A stretch of 23,683 bases of DNA from an uncultured Dorea sp. (GTDB taxonomy: Bacteria; Bacillota; Clostridia; Lachnospirales; Lachnospiraceae), in the NCBI GenBank assembly GCA_910584265.1, contig CAJTZE010000050.1, positions 1 through 23,683 on the forward strand, written 5' to 3'. Below, one piece after another: positions 14,972 to 22,670 of the stretch. Numbering within the stretch: the stretch's first letter is position 1; each line of letters opens with the position of its first letter. The translations under genes and the position numbers were made by a program. The notes under the pieces were generated by a model. That model made no database searches, had not been told where the DNA came from, and worked only from the letters and a program-made list of their open reading frames with translations.

Positions 14972-15151
14972 TTAATCCATCGCAATGATTTCTTTTTTGT
15001 TATAAGAACCGCAAGCCTTGCAGACTCTGTGAGGCATCATTAACTCGCCGCACTTGCTGCACTTCACCAGATTCGGTGCGCTCATCTTCCAGTTTGCTCT
15101 TCTCTTGTCTCTTCTCGCTTTAGAAGATTTATTCTTTGGACAAATTGACAT
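14972..15151 (-). CDS. rpmF: 50S ribosomal protein L32
   Basis: A 59-residue ribosomal protein starting MSICPKNKSSKARRDKRRAN and ending NKKEIIAMD. It has the basic N-terminal tail that threads into the large subunit and a zinc ribbon with Cys31-x2-Cys34 and Cys44-x2-Cys47, so this is the zinc-binding (C+) form. AAGGAGG, lying over the end of yceD, is its ribosome binding site; the gap between the two genes is 3 bp. YceD-rpmF is a very common pair. Terminated by the hairpin at 14929-14960. Confidence 0.97.
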   Translation of the reverse strand: MSICPKNKSSKARRDKRRANWKMSAPNLVKCSKCGELMMPHRVCKACGSYNKKEIIAMD

Positions 15152-15154
15152 AGG

Positions 15155-15682
15155 TTACACCTCCTTAAAATTCTTAAATACGTCGCGGATAACTGACATT
15201 CTAGGGTCAAGGCTTGTATCCTCACAGCTGCAAACGCCCTGATTCAAGTTCTGACCATATACATTACAAATGCCTTTACAGTCATTGCTGCACAGAATCT
15301 TTGTCGGCCACCCTATTAGTACCTCGTTGCGGAGAAGCTGCTCTGCATCAAGTTCATACCCGTCAATATAATTGGTTTCATCTAACTCTTCCGGCTGTTC
15401 ACCATCCGGCACATCCAAGTCCACAGTCTTTGAAAAGTCAAGCACTACTTCTGTCTCTACCGGCTCCAGACATCTGTCGCAGGGAATCTCCAGTGACAAT
15501 CTGCTCTTCCCGGTAATCAATAATTCTCTGCCCTTCACATGCTCAATTTTCAGAGAAAGCGGCTCCTTTGAGAGAACCGGATAGGAAAATGCCTCATACT
15601 GAAAAGAGTCCATCTCCACCGGAATCTCCTTCTCGATGGTCTTATGCTGCTCACCCAGAACCTCTGATAGGTTTAATAACAT
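15155..15682 (-). CDS. yceD: YceD/DUF177 family protein
   Basis: This 175-residue protein is of the DUF177 family. In E. coli the family member (YceD) and in plants related proteins are linked to 23S rRNA accumulation or large-subunit assembly. Visible marks are the CDRC pair (about residue 66-69) and the C-terminal cysteine cluster LCSNDCKGICNVYG...CSC before LDPRM, which looks like a metal-binding fold. GTG 15700 is in frame, but ATG 15682 follows AGGGGTG at good spacing and gives the family's usual MLLNLSE start. Directly followed by rpmF, its usual partner. Confidence 0.92.
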   Translation of the reverse strand: MLLNLSEVLGEQHKTIEKEIPVEMDSFQYEAFSYPVLSKEPLSLKIEHVKGRELLITGKSRLSLEIPCDRCLEPVETEVVLDFSKTVDLDVPDGEQPEELDETNYIDGYELDAEQLLRNEVLIGWPTKILCSNDCKGICNVYGQNLNQGVCSCEDTSLDPRMSVIRDVFKNFKEV

Positions 15683-15709
15683 AAAATCACCCCTACCCAC
15701 ACCTAGATA

Positions 15710-15737
15710 ATTATATCATGTAAATGTGTTTTGTCAA
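15710..15737 (-). promoter_or_regulatory. Promoter of yceD-rpmF
   Basis: Minus strand TTGACA (15737-15732), 16 bp, TATAAT (15715-15710) with TG one base upstream of the -10: consensus at both boxes plus an extended -10, so expected to be strong, as fits a ribosomal protein operon. It lies 27 to 49 bp beyond the ackA stop region. Confidence 0.8.
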
Positions 15738-15758
15738 CCCAATTTCCAAAGATTTTTC

Positions 15759-16946
15759 CTACACCAGCGCAACCGTATCTCTGGCGATTGCAAGCTCCTC
15801 GTTAGTCGGAACTACCATTACCTTAACCCTGGAATCTGCTGTAGAAATGGTAATCTCTTCTCCGCGTTTTCCGTTAGCTTCCTCGTCGATCTCAATTCCC
15901 AGATATCCAAGATACTTACATACGCCTGCTCTTACATTGCCTGCATTCTCGCCGATGCCTGCCGTAAATGCGATCACGTCAACACCGTTCATGGCTGTCA
16001 CATAAGCGCCCACATATTTTGCAACACGGTAAATAAATACCTCCAGCGCGATCTTAGCTTGATCATTCCCCTCTGCGGCCGCGTTATCCAGATCACGGAA
16101 ATCACTGGACACGCCGGAAATGCCCTCCACGCCGGATTTCTTATTCAGTACGTTCATCAGGCCTGCGATATCAAGACCCTCCTTCTTAGCAATAAATTCC
16201 ATAATTGCCGGGTCAATGTCGCCGGAGCGGGTTCCCATTACCAGACCCTCCAAAGGCGTCAGACCCATGGAGGTATCCACAGACTTACCATTCTCCACTG
16301 CACAGATGCTCGCGCCGTTGCCAAGATGGCACACGACAGTTTTCACCTGATCATACGGCTTTCCCACAAGCTCGGCCGCTCTCTTAGATACAAAGCTGTG
16401 GCTTGTACCATGGAAGCCGTAGCGTCTTACCTTATATTTATCATAATACTCATACGGCAGTCCATACATATATGCCTTCTCCGGCATGGTCTGGTGGAAT
16501 GCGGTGTCAAATACTGCTACCATAGGAGTCTTTGGCATCAAGGACTGGCACGCGTTGATTCCGATCAGGTTAGCCGGATTATGAAGCGGCGCAAGGTCGT
16601 TGCACTCCTCGATCGCAGCCTTCACCTCATCTGTGATCACCACAGACTTGGTAAATTTCTCTCCGCCGTGTACCACACGGTGTCCCACAGCGCCGATCTC
16701 ATCCAAGCTATTCACCACACCCGTCTTCTCATCTGTCAAAGCATCGATCACAAACTGGATCGCCTCTGTATGCGTCGGCATAGCCTTCTCGGAAACTGCC
16801 TTCTCGCCGCCCTCCGGCTGATAGGTAAGGCGGCCGTCAATTCCGATCCTCTCGCAGAGTCCCTTTGCAAGCACCTGCTCGGATTCCGAATTAATTAACT
16901 GGAATTTTAAAGATGAACTTCCACAATTGATAACTAATACATTCAT
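15759..16946 (-). CDS. ackA: Acetate kinase
   Basis: Acetate kinase makes ATP from acetyl-phosphate, giving acetate, the last step of substrate-level phosphorylation in fermenting clostridia. The 395-residue length is normal (about 395-405). Motifs of the ASKHA fold are visible: MNVLVINCGSSSLKFQL (1-17, phosphate-1 loop), GHRVVHGGEKF (about 87-97), FDTAFHQTMP (about 145-154, catalytic Asp), RYGFHGTSH (about 174-182), HLGNGASICA (about 205-214) and FTAGIGENAG (about 318-327). It starts 30 bp after pta, with AGAGG upstream, and is co-transcribed with it. No terminator was seen after the stop. Confidence 0.97.
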   Translation of the reverse strand: MNVLVINCGSSSLKFQLINSESEQVLAKGLCERIGIDGRLTYQPEGGEKAVSEKAMPTHTEAIQFVIDALTDEKTGVVNSLDEIGAVGHRVVHGGEKFTKSVVITDEVKAAIEECNDLAPLHNPANLIGINACQSLMPKTPMVAVFDTAFHQTMPEKAYMYGLPYEYYDKYKVRRYGFHGTSHSFVSKRAAELVGKPYDQVKTVVCHLGNGASICAVENGKSVDTSMGLTPLEGLVMGTRSGDIDPAIMEFIAKKEGLDIAGLMNVLNKKSGVEGISGVSSDFRDLDNAAAEGNDQAKIALEVFIYRVAKYVGAYVTAMNGVDVIAFTAGIGENAGNVRAGVCKYLGYLGIEIDEEANGKRGEEITISTADSRVKVMVVPTNEELAIARDTVALV

Positions 16947-16976
16947 TGGTATCTACCTCTTCTCTTAAATCTTCTA

Positions 16977-17981
16977 TTATTTGTCAGCAGCCTGAGCCTG
17001 TACTGCCGTAATTGCAACTACGCCTACAATATCATCTGCACTGCATCCGCGGGACAGATCATTTACCGGAGCCGCAATTCCCTGAGTCATCGGACCGTAG
17101 GCCTCTGCCTTAGCAAGCCTCTGAACCAGCTTGTAGCCGATATTTCCTGCATCCAGATCCGGGAATACCAGTACGTTAGCCTTACCTGCAACCGGGCTGT
17201 TTGGTGCCTTGGAAGCGCCGACAGAAGGAACGATCGCCGCATCAAGCTGAAGCTCGCCGTCTACCATAACACCCTCCGGCGCGTTCTCCTTCGCGATCTT
17301 CACTGCCTCTACAACCTTATCCACATCCGCATGCTTTGCACTTCCCATAGAGGAATGTGACAGCATGGCAACTCTCGGCTCATCTCCCACCAGAAGCTTA
17401 AAGGACTCTGCCGCAGACAGTGCGATCGCTGCAAGCTTCTCAGAATCCGGGTTCTGCTCCAGTCCGCAGTCAGAGAACACAAATGTTCCATTCTCACCCA
17501 TATCACAATCCGGCACTACCATTACAAAGAAGGAGGATACCAGCTTGGTTCCCGGCTTGGTCTTAAGGATCTGAAGACACGGCCTTAAGGTATCAGCTGT
17601 AGAATGGCATGCTCCGGATACCATGCCGTCTGCATCGCCCATCTTAACCATCATAACACCATAGTAGGTATAGCTCCCTAACAGAAGCTCCCTTGCCTGC
17701 TCCTCTGTCATGCCTTTCTTCTGGCGCAGCTCAACCAGCTTCGCGATATAGCCCTCTGTCTTATCACTTACTGCTGGATCTACGATCTCTGCTCCTGAAA
17801 TATCGAAAGAACCCTTATTCTTTGCGATCTCTTCCTCGCTTCCGATCAGAACCAGCTTCGCAGTCCCTTCCTTTAAAATCTTCTCCGCCGCCTCATAGGT
17901 TCTTGCGTCTTCTGTCTCTGGAAGAACAATTGTCTTAACATTCGCTTTTGCTTTTGCTTTAATTTCATCTATAAATCCCAT
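16977..17981 (-). CDS. pta: Phosphate acetyltransferase
   Basis: This enzyme converts acetyl-CoA and phosphate to acetyl-phosphate and CoA, feeding acetate kinase encoded next. The 334-residue protein is the short, single-domain PTA_PTB form, without the N-terminal sensing domain of the enterobacterial type. Visible marks include KTIVLPETED (16-25), GMVSGACHSTADTLRP (about 119-134), the conserved MLSHSSMGSAKH (about 209-220), and the active-site stretch VDGELQLDAA...KAPNSPVAGKANVLVFPDLDAGN. Ends AQAADK. The start has AAAGGAG upstream and a promoter at 18021-18049. Confidence 0.97.
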   Translation of the reverse strand: MGFIDEIKAKAKANVKTIVLPETEDARTYEAAEKILKEGTAKLVLIGSEEEIAKNKGSFDISGAEIVDPAVSDKTEGYIAKLVELRQKKGMTEEQARELLLGSYTYYGVMMVKMGDADGMVSGACHSTADTLRPCLQILKTKPGTKLVSSFFVMVVPDCDMGENGTFVFSDCGLEQNPDSEKLAAIALSAAESFKLLVGDEPRVAMLSHSSMGSAKHADVDKVVEAVKIAKENAPEGVMVDGELQLDAAIVPSVGASKAPNSPVAGKANVLVFPDLDAGNIGYKLVQRLAKAEAYGPMTQGIAAPVNDLSRGCSADDIVGVVAITAVQAQAADK

Positions 17982-18020
17982 GATTTAAAGACTCCTTTCC
18001 ATTTTTTCTCAGATATATTT

Positions 18021-18049
18021 ATTATAATACAAAGAAACCCTGCGGACAA
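18021..18049 (-). promoter_or_regulatory. Putative promoter of pta-ackA
   Basis: Minus strand TTGTCC (18049-18044), 17 bp, TATAAT (18026-18021), about 40 bases before the pta start. The -35 falls in the loop of the preceding hairpin at 18031-18059. Confidence 0.55.
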
Positions 18050-18060
18050 GGTTTCTTTTA
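18027..18060 (-). terminator. Probable terminator after mgtE
   Basis: Minus strand AAAGAAACC and GGTTTCTTT arms form a 9-bp stem with a 10-base loop, followed by GTATTATAAT. It lies about 65 bp after the mgtE stop and overlaps the pta promoter. The A/T-rich arms make it work as hairpin plus partial U-tract. Confidence 0.6.
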
Positions 18061-18122
18061 TGTTAAATTCATATCAAATTGTATTATTTCCCATGCAAAT
18101 CTTTTATAAATAGTCCCCTGTA

Positions 18123-19565
18123 TTATCCCAGTGAAAATACATAGCTTACGATCGCAAAATACACACTGATGGTACTGATATCCACCAGTGTAGAAATCAG
18201 GGGCGTTGCCATAATCGCCGGATCCAGCCCCACCTTCTTAGCCGCCAGCGGCAGAGTGCAGCCCACCACCTTCGCAATCACAACGGTACATGCCATAGTC
18301 ACGCCTATGGTAAATGCCATCAGCACATCCCCCTGCCCCATCAGCATAATACGCACGCCGTTAACTGTTGCAAGAATCAGGCTGATACAAATAGCTACCC
18401 TTACTTCCTTCCAGATAACCTTAAACAGATCCACAAATTCAATCTCGCCCACTGCAAGCCCGCGGATGACCAGCGTGGAACTCTGCGAGCCGCAGTTCCC
18501 TCCGGTTCCGGTCAGCATCGGCACAAATCCGGCTATCTGCGGCATCAGTGCAAGCGCCGCCTCATAGCTGTTCATGATCATCTGGGTTACAGTGGCAGAC
18601 AGCATCAGAAACAAAAGCCAGGGAAGCCTGCTTTTTACATGCTCAAACACTGTTGTCCCGAAATAGGAATCATCATTGGGGTTGACACCAGCCATCCTGC
18701 TGATATCCTCCGTTTCCTCTTCCTGCAGTACCAGCATCGCATCGTCAACCGTTACAATACCCACCATGCACATCTCATGATCCACGATCGGAAGGGCGAT
18801 CAGTCCATATTTCATAATCGTCCTTGCCACATCTTCCTGGTCGTCTGTGGTATGGGCATACAGAATGTTGGTATCCATGATCTCTTCAATCATCCTTGAC
18901 TCGCCGGTAGTCAGAAGATCCTTGATATCTACCATGCCGATCAGCTTCCGCTTCTGCGTTACATAGCAGGTATAAATGGTTTCCCGGTTCAGTCCCACCT
19001 GCCGGATTTTTAAGATAGCATCCTCCACCGTCATATCCATGGACAGGGCAATATAGTCCACGTTCATCACGCTTCCGGCGCTGTCCTCCGGATACTGCAG
19101 AAGCTGATTGATCTGTACCCGCTTCTCCTCGTCGGTCGCCATCAGAAGACGGTCGACCACATTGGCAGGCATCTCCTCTAGCACGTCAACCGTATCGTCC
19201 AGATACATCTCTTCCATAACTTCCTCAAGCTCGGAATCTGTCAGCGCATTGATCAGCACTTCCCTTAGGTCGCTGTTCATATATGCAAATGTCTCAGCCG
19301 CCTCTTCCTTCGTAAGAAGGCGGAATACCAGCACCAGCTGCTTTTCGTCTACCTCCTCTAATATATCTGCAAGGTCAACGGGGTACATATTATGTTCCAG
19401 TTCGTCCTTCAGTTCCTTGAATTGCCGGAGTTCCAACATCATCTGGATGCGCTCGATCGTCAATTCCTCACGTTCATCCGGGTAATCATAGTCAAATTCA
19501 CTGGTTGCAACGGCCTGTCCCCACTCTTCTGCGGTTACATGATCCATATTGTTCTTCATACCCAT
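18123..19565 (-). CDS. mgtE: Magnesium transporter MgtE
   Basis: MgtE is a homodimeric Mg2+-gated channel of the inner membrane. The 480-residue protein has an acidic N-domain of helical repeats (about 30-150, e.g. LADILEEVDEKQLVLVFRLL), two CBS domains (about 155-215 and 215-280) that close the pore when Mg2+ is abundant, a connecting helix (about 280-300), and a C-terminal membrane domain of about five helices (305-480). The pore signature PMLTGTGGNCGSQSSTLVIRG is present (about 346-366; written here in parts: TGTGGNCGSQ). The first ATG is chosen because GGAAGGAGGGG lies just upstream. Divergent from tmcAL with 92 bp between, too short for an M-box Mg2+ riboswitch. Confidence 0.96.
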   Translation of the reverse strand: MGMKNNMDHVTAEEWGQAVATSEFDYDYPDEREELTIERIQMMLELRQFKELKDELEHNMYPVDLADILEEVDEKQLVLVFRLLTKEEAAETFAYMNSDLREVLINALTDSELEEVMEEMYLDDTVDVLEEMPANVVDRLLMATDEEKRVQINQLLQYPEDSAGSVMNVDYIALSMDMTVEDAILKIRQVGLNRETIYTCYVTQKRKLIGMVDIKDLLTTGESRMIEEIMDTNILYAHTTDDQEDVARTIMKYGLIALPIVDHEMCMVGIVTVDDAMLVLQEEETEDISRMAGVNPNDDSYFGTTVFEHVKSRLPWLLFLMLSATVTQMIMNSYEAALALMPQIAGFVPMLTGTGGNCGSQSSTLVIRGLAVGEIEFVDLFKVIWKEVRVAICISLILATVNGVRIMLMGQGDVLMAFTIGVTMACTVVIAKVVGCTLPLAAKKVGLDPAIMATPLISTLVDISTISVYFAIVSYVFSLG

Positions 19566-19597
19566 TTGTACCCCTCCTTCCCACTGAAATACAGTAT

Positions 19598-19626
19598 TTG
19601 CGATAACTTCCTTATTATAGTATAAT
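19598..19626 (+). promoter_or_regulatory. Promoter of tmcAL
   Basis: TTGCGA (19598-19603), exactly 17 bp, TATAAT (19621-19626), 31 bp before ATG 19658. ACAAGGAG is the ribosome binding site. A distinct promoter for divergent mgtE could not be fixed in the same 92-bp gap. Confidence 0.7.
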
Positions 19627-19657
19627 CAATTTCAATACATTATACAAGGAGATTCTC

Positions 19658-20875
19658 ATGAAAACCGCAGGGCTGATCGTAGAATACAATCCATTTCACA
19701 AAGGACATTTATACCATATTGAAAAAACAAAGGAGGTTACCGGAGCCGATACTATCATCGCCGTAATGAGCGGCAATTTCGTTCAGCGGGGGGCTCCGGC
19801 TGTTATGCCAAAGCATCTGCGGGCAAGGTGTGCCCTGCTCTGCGGGGCATCCGCAGTTATAGAGCTTCCTGTTTGTTATGCGGCCGCAAGCGCCGAATAT
19901 TTTGCACTGGGCGCAGTCTCCCTGCTGGACAGGCTCGGCTGCGTGGATTCGGTCTGCTTCGGAAGCGAATGCGGTGATATTAAGATTTTGGAAGAAATTG
20001 CAGATATTGTTGAAGAAGAGCCGGAAGAATACAGAGCTTTATTAAAAGAAGCACTAAAAACAGGATTATCCTTCCCGCTTGCAAGACAGCATGCGTTGAT
20101 GCAGTATGAGACTATTCTTTCTGAGCCGAATAATATACTGGGAATTGAATACCTGAAAGCCTTAAAACGGCTGAACAGCCCTATGAAAGCATTCACCATC
20201 CGCAGAGCCGGGGCCGGATACCATGATATAGTGATAAGCGGGGGCTTTAGCTCTGCCTCGGCTATCCGGACATGCATTGACAGCTTTCCGGAAATCAGAA
20301 ATCAGATCCCGGAAAACTGCCATGCCGTCATACAGGAAGCTTACCACAGAAGATTTCCCATACAGAGCGGCGATTTCTCCCTGCTGCTAAAGACAGCGCT
20401 TCTGTCCGAGACCCCGGACAGTCTTGTCCGCTATTTGGACATAAACCGCGGACTTGCTAACCGGATTATCAATATGCGGAATGATTTTCTGAATCTGGAG
20501 CAGTTCTGCGGACTCCTGAAAACAAAAGAGCTTACCTACAGCCGGATCAGCCGGGCTCTTTTCCATATCCTGCTTAACATTACCAAACAGGATATGGAGG
20601 ATTACCGGAATGCCGGAAGCGTTTTCTATGCACGGATACTGGGCTTTCGGGAACAGGATTCCGCCCTGCTCCGGCTGCTAAAACAATCGTCGCAGATTCC
20701 GGTCATCACTAGATTATCGCAAAAGAAGCTGCCGGACTCTGCCGGCAGCTCCATGATGGATACGGATATCTATGCGGCGGATCTGTACGAATCCGTTGTG
20801 ACCGGGAAGTTCCAGACCCCGTTTATCAATGAGCTGCAACAATCCGTTATCAAGCTGCCGCCAGCGCAATCATAA
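19658..20875 (+). CDS. tmcAL: tRNA(Met) cytidine acetate ligase TmcAL (YlbM family)
   Basis: TmcAL makes N4-acetylcytidine at the wobble position (C34) of elongator tRNA-Met, activating acetate with ATP, unlike the acetyl-CoA enzyme of E. coli. The 405-residue protein has the nucleotidyltransferase fold: GLIVEYNPFHKGHLYH (5-20) with the HxGH motif at 14-17, VMSGNFVQRGAPAVMPKHLRA (about 36-56), CFGSECGD (about 99-106) and SSASAIR (about 198-204, the ISSTxIR-type motif). The C-terminal third is the family's tRNA-binding part. It is one of the few plus-strand genes here. Location beside pta-ackA, an acetate-producing operon, fits its substrate, though ylbM is often near yceD-rpmF anyway. Confidence 0.94.
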   Translation: MKTAGLIVEYNPFHKGHLYHIEKTKEVTGADTIIAVMSGNFVQRGAPAVMPKHLRARCALLCGASAVIELPVCYAAASAEYFALGAVSLLDRLGCVDSVCFGSECGDIKILEEIADIVEEEPEEYRALLKEALKTGLSFPLARQHALMQYETILSEPNNILGIEYLKALKRLNSPMKAFTIRRAGAGYHDIVISGGFSSASAIRTCIDSFPEIRNQIPENCHAVIQEAYHRRFPIQSGDFSLLLKTALLSETPDSLVRYLDINRGLANRIINMRNDFLNLEQFCGLLKTKELTYSRISRALFHILLNITKQDMEDYRNAGSVFYARILGFREQDSALLRLLKQSSQIPVITRLSQKKLPDSAGSSMMDTDIYAADLYESVVTGKFQTPFINELQQSVIKLPPAQS

Positions 20876-20879
20876 GTAC

Positions 20880-20913
20880 CGGAGATGGTTATTGAAAAAC
20901 AATTCCATCTCCG
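20880..20913. repeat. Inverted repeat between converging tmcAL and GH5 genes
   Basis: CGGAGATGG (20880-20888) and CCATCTCCG (20905-20913) form a perfect 9-bp inverted repeat with a 16-base loop that spans the stop of the GH5 gene and starts 5 bp after the tmcAL stop. There is no U-tract on either strand, so it is not a canonical terminator; it may protect or end both transcripts in part. Confidence 0.5.
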
Positions 20914-22352
20914 CCGCTCACAATAAAACCGATATCCGACACCGTTCCGCCTGCCGGGATCGTTCCATTATAGTTCTTGGATGTAATATGCAGGGTACTT
21001 CCCTGTACCGCATAATCCCCGTTCCAGCCGTCTGATAATGTAATCTCACTGTGAAACGGAATTTCAATCTCCCATTCCGTACATTCCTTATCTGATATAT
21101 TTTTCAAAACAAGATCATACTGATATACCTGCCTTCCTTCTGCTTCCCAATTATTTTTTATGCCGGCCCGGATCTCTATCACGCCATCGGTCAGAACATC
21201 CTCACTCTCAGATTGTGATAAATCTCCCTCCACAGCTTTCTTCTCGTTGGAAGATGCCTGCCCGCGCTCTCCAGTCAGCATATGATAAAGCCATTTCCCA
21301 GAATCGCTCAAGTCTCCTTCCTCAAATCCGCTGGTTTTTCCGCAGGACGATTTCAATAATGCGGATGTTTCCTCCTTATTAGACAGATTCCATGCCGCAC
21401 AGCTTACACTCCGCTCATCTAACAGCTTCATCCACTGTTCTGCCTGTCCTTCATCAACTGCGCCGCTTCCGCTGGCATCACAGATTCCATATTCCGATAC
21501 AAAAATGGGAAGTCCCGCATCTAATGCCGCCGTCATCCTGCTTCTCAGGTCATCTGTATGGGTTGCCGCGTAAAAGTGGAGCGTATACATCAGATTATCA
21601 TATCCTGTAATCGGATCCACCGCCGCTTCTTCCACAAACTGCGACCAATTAGGTGTCCCCACAAGAACCACCCCGTTCTCATCATTGCCGCGGATAACGC
21701 TTATCACCTCTTCGGCATAAGATTTAATCTCATCCCAGCTGGTACCGCCATTCGGCTCGTTGCAGATTTCATATAGTACATGCTCTGCATCCGCATATTC
21801 CGCAGACATTTCGGAAAAAAACTCCTTTGCTTCCGCAAGATATGTATTGGGGTTAGAGTCCGACAGGATATGCCAGTCAATGATAACATACATATCCTGA
21901 CTTTCCGCATAGGACACGCCGTCACGGATCAGCTTCTTTAATGCCTCCCTGTCTCCATCCGTACAATAGCCGCCGGATTCTGCCGTATACATGGCAAGAC
22001 GGATTACATTCACCTTCCATTCCTCACGCAGCTGACGGAAACAATCCTCGTTCACATAGTCCGGAAACCATGCAAGGCCGTGGGTGCTGATCCCCTTAAG
22101 CTGCACCAAAGTCCCGTCGCTGCCACAGAGTCTGGTTCCCTCCACATGCAGTGCGCCTGCAGTGGAAGGTGCCGCTGTGTCTTCTGTCTGCCGCTCTGCA
22201 TCCTGCCCTTCCTCAATCTCCTGCACCCCAGCCTTCTCCGGTTGATCCGCCCTCTGCTCTTCCTGGTTTTTTCCATCTGTGCATCCTGAAATGCCAAATA
22301 CCACGAAAAGGATGCACACTATAACCGGAATCCGGTTTCTTTTTTTCTTCAT
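20889..22352 (-). CDS. Secreted lipoprotein endoglucanase, GH5 with C-terminal CBM2-like domain
   Basis: A 487-residue glycoside hydrolase expected on the outer face of the membrane. A lipoprotein signal (1-23, MKKKRNR then a hydrophobic core) ends in a lipobox GISGC with Cys24. An acidic, low-complexity linker (about 25-65) follows, then a GH5 TIM barrel (about 66-360) with catalytic acid Glu199 in YEICNEPNGG and nucleophile Glu287 in FVSEYGICD. IIDWHIL (157-163) and HFYAATHTDD (259-268) are typical cellulase (GH5_2-like) strands. After a second linker, residues 388-487 look like a CBM2-type cellulose-binding domain (GWNGDYAV, SKNYNGTIPAGG, IGFIVSG). Substrate is probably cellulose or another beta-1,4-glucan. 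Bordered by tmcAL and regulatory remnants, it stands alone, not in a polysaccharide locus. Confidence 0.92.
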   Translation of the reverse strand: MKKKRNRIPVIVCILFVVFGISGCTDGKNQEEQRADQPEKAGVQEIEEGQDAERQTEDTAAPSTAGALHVEGTRLCGSDGTLVQLKGISTHGLAWFPDYVNEDCFRQLREEWKVNVIRLAMYTAESGGYCTDGDREALKKLIRDGVSYAESQDMYVIIDWHILSDSNPNTYLAEAKEFFSEMSAEYADAEHVLYEICNEPNGGTSWDEIKSYAEEVISVIRGNDENGVVLVGTPNWSQFVEEAAVDPITGYDNLMYTLHFYAATHTDDLRSRMTAALDAGLPIFVSEYGICDASGSGAVDEGQAEQWMKLLDERSVSCAAWNLSNKEETSALLKSSCGKTSGFEEGDLSDSGKWLYHMLTGERGQASSNEKKAVEGDLSQSESEDVLTDGVIEIRAGIKNNWEAEGRQVYQYDLVLKNISDKECTEWEIEIPFHSEITLSDGWNGDYAVQGSTLHITSKNYNGTIPAGGTVSDIGFIVSGGDGIVFQ

Positions 22353-22369
22353 TGCTGTCTCCCTTTCAA

Positions 22370-22417
22370 ATACATTTTCGATGCATTCATCCTACCATAT
22401 TCAAATATTCTACGCAA
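22370..22417 (-). promoter_or_regulatory. Putative promoter of the GH5 gene with an imperfect palindrome
   Basis: Minus strand TTGCGT (22417-22412), 17 bp, TAGGAT (22394-22389). Downstream, ATGCAT-CGAAA-ATGTAT (22386-22370) is an imperfect inverted repeat where a repressor could sit. The boxes are only 4/6 matches, so this is tentative. The adjacent PadR remnant suggests the palindrome may be the remains of a PadR site. Confidence 0.4.
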
Positions 22418-22424
22418 GATTGCA

Positions 22425-22670
22425 ATGAACCCCTTCACCTTAAAAACGCTATTAGTTATTGACAAACACGAGAGCACGATCTACCCGCTTCTCAGAAGGC
22501 TGCAGAAGGAGAATTATCTGGAATCGGTCTGGAAGAATTCTGCACAGGGCCTGCCCCCCAGAAAGTATTATTCACTGACATCTGACGGCAGGGAATATCT
22601 GGAAGCTATGTCGCAGGAATGGAGTCATTTAACGGAGGCAATCACAAATTTGAAAGGAGAACAGTCATGA
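22425..22670 (+). pseudogene. PadR-family regulator lacking its N-terminal part
   Basis: The frame reads STIYPLLRRLQKENYLESVW, then PPRKYYSLTSDGREYLEAM and a C-terminal helix, the second half of the PadR winged helix and its dimer helix. Normal PadR proteins have about 25-30 more residues with the first helices (LS-L...YGYEI) before this. Here only about 15 residues precede, starting at ATG 22425 with no ribosome binding site, and no matching sequence is visible in other frames upstream, where the GH5 promoter lies. The recognition helix itself is probably incomplete. It overlaps the following HAAS gene by ATGA, as intact PadR-HAAS pairs do. A 5'-deleted gene is the best reading; an internal start with residual function is less likely. 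Confidence 0.75.

Noticed and set aside
15701..15758. Rho-independent terminator after ackA
   Set aside because: No stem of more than a few pairs was found between the ackA stop and the yceD promoter.
15726..16898. Long plus-strand open frame of 390 codons opposite ackA
   Set aside because: It mirrors acetate kinase, whose motifs are all intact on the minus strand. The antisense frame has no ribosome binding site and a composition typical of a shadow frame.
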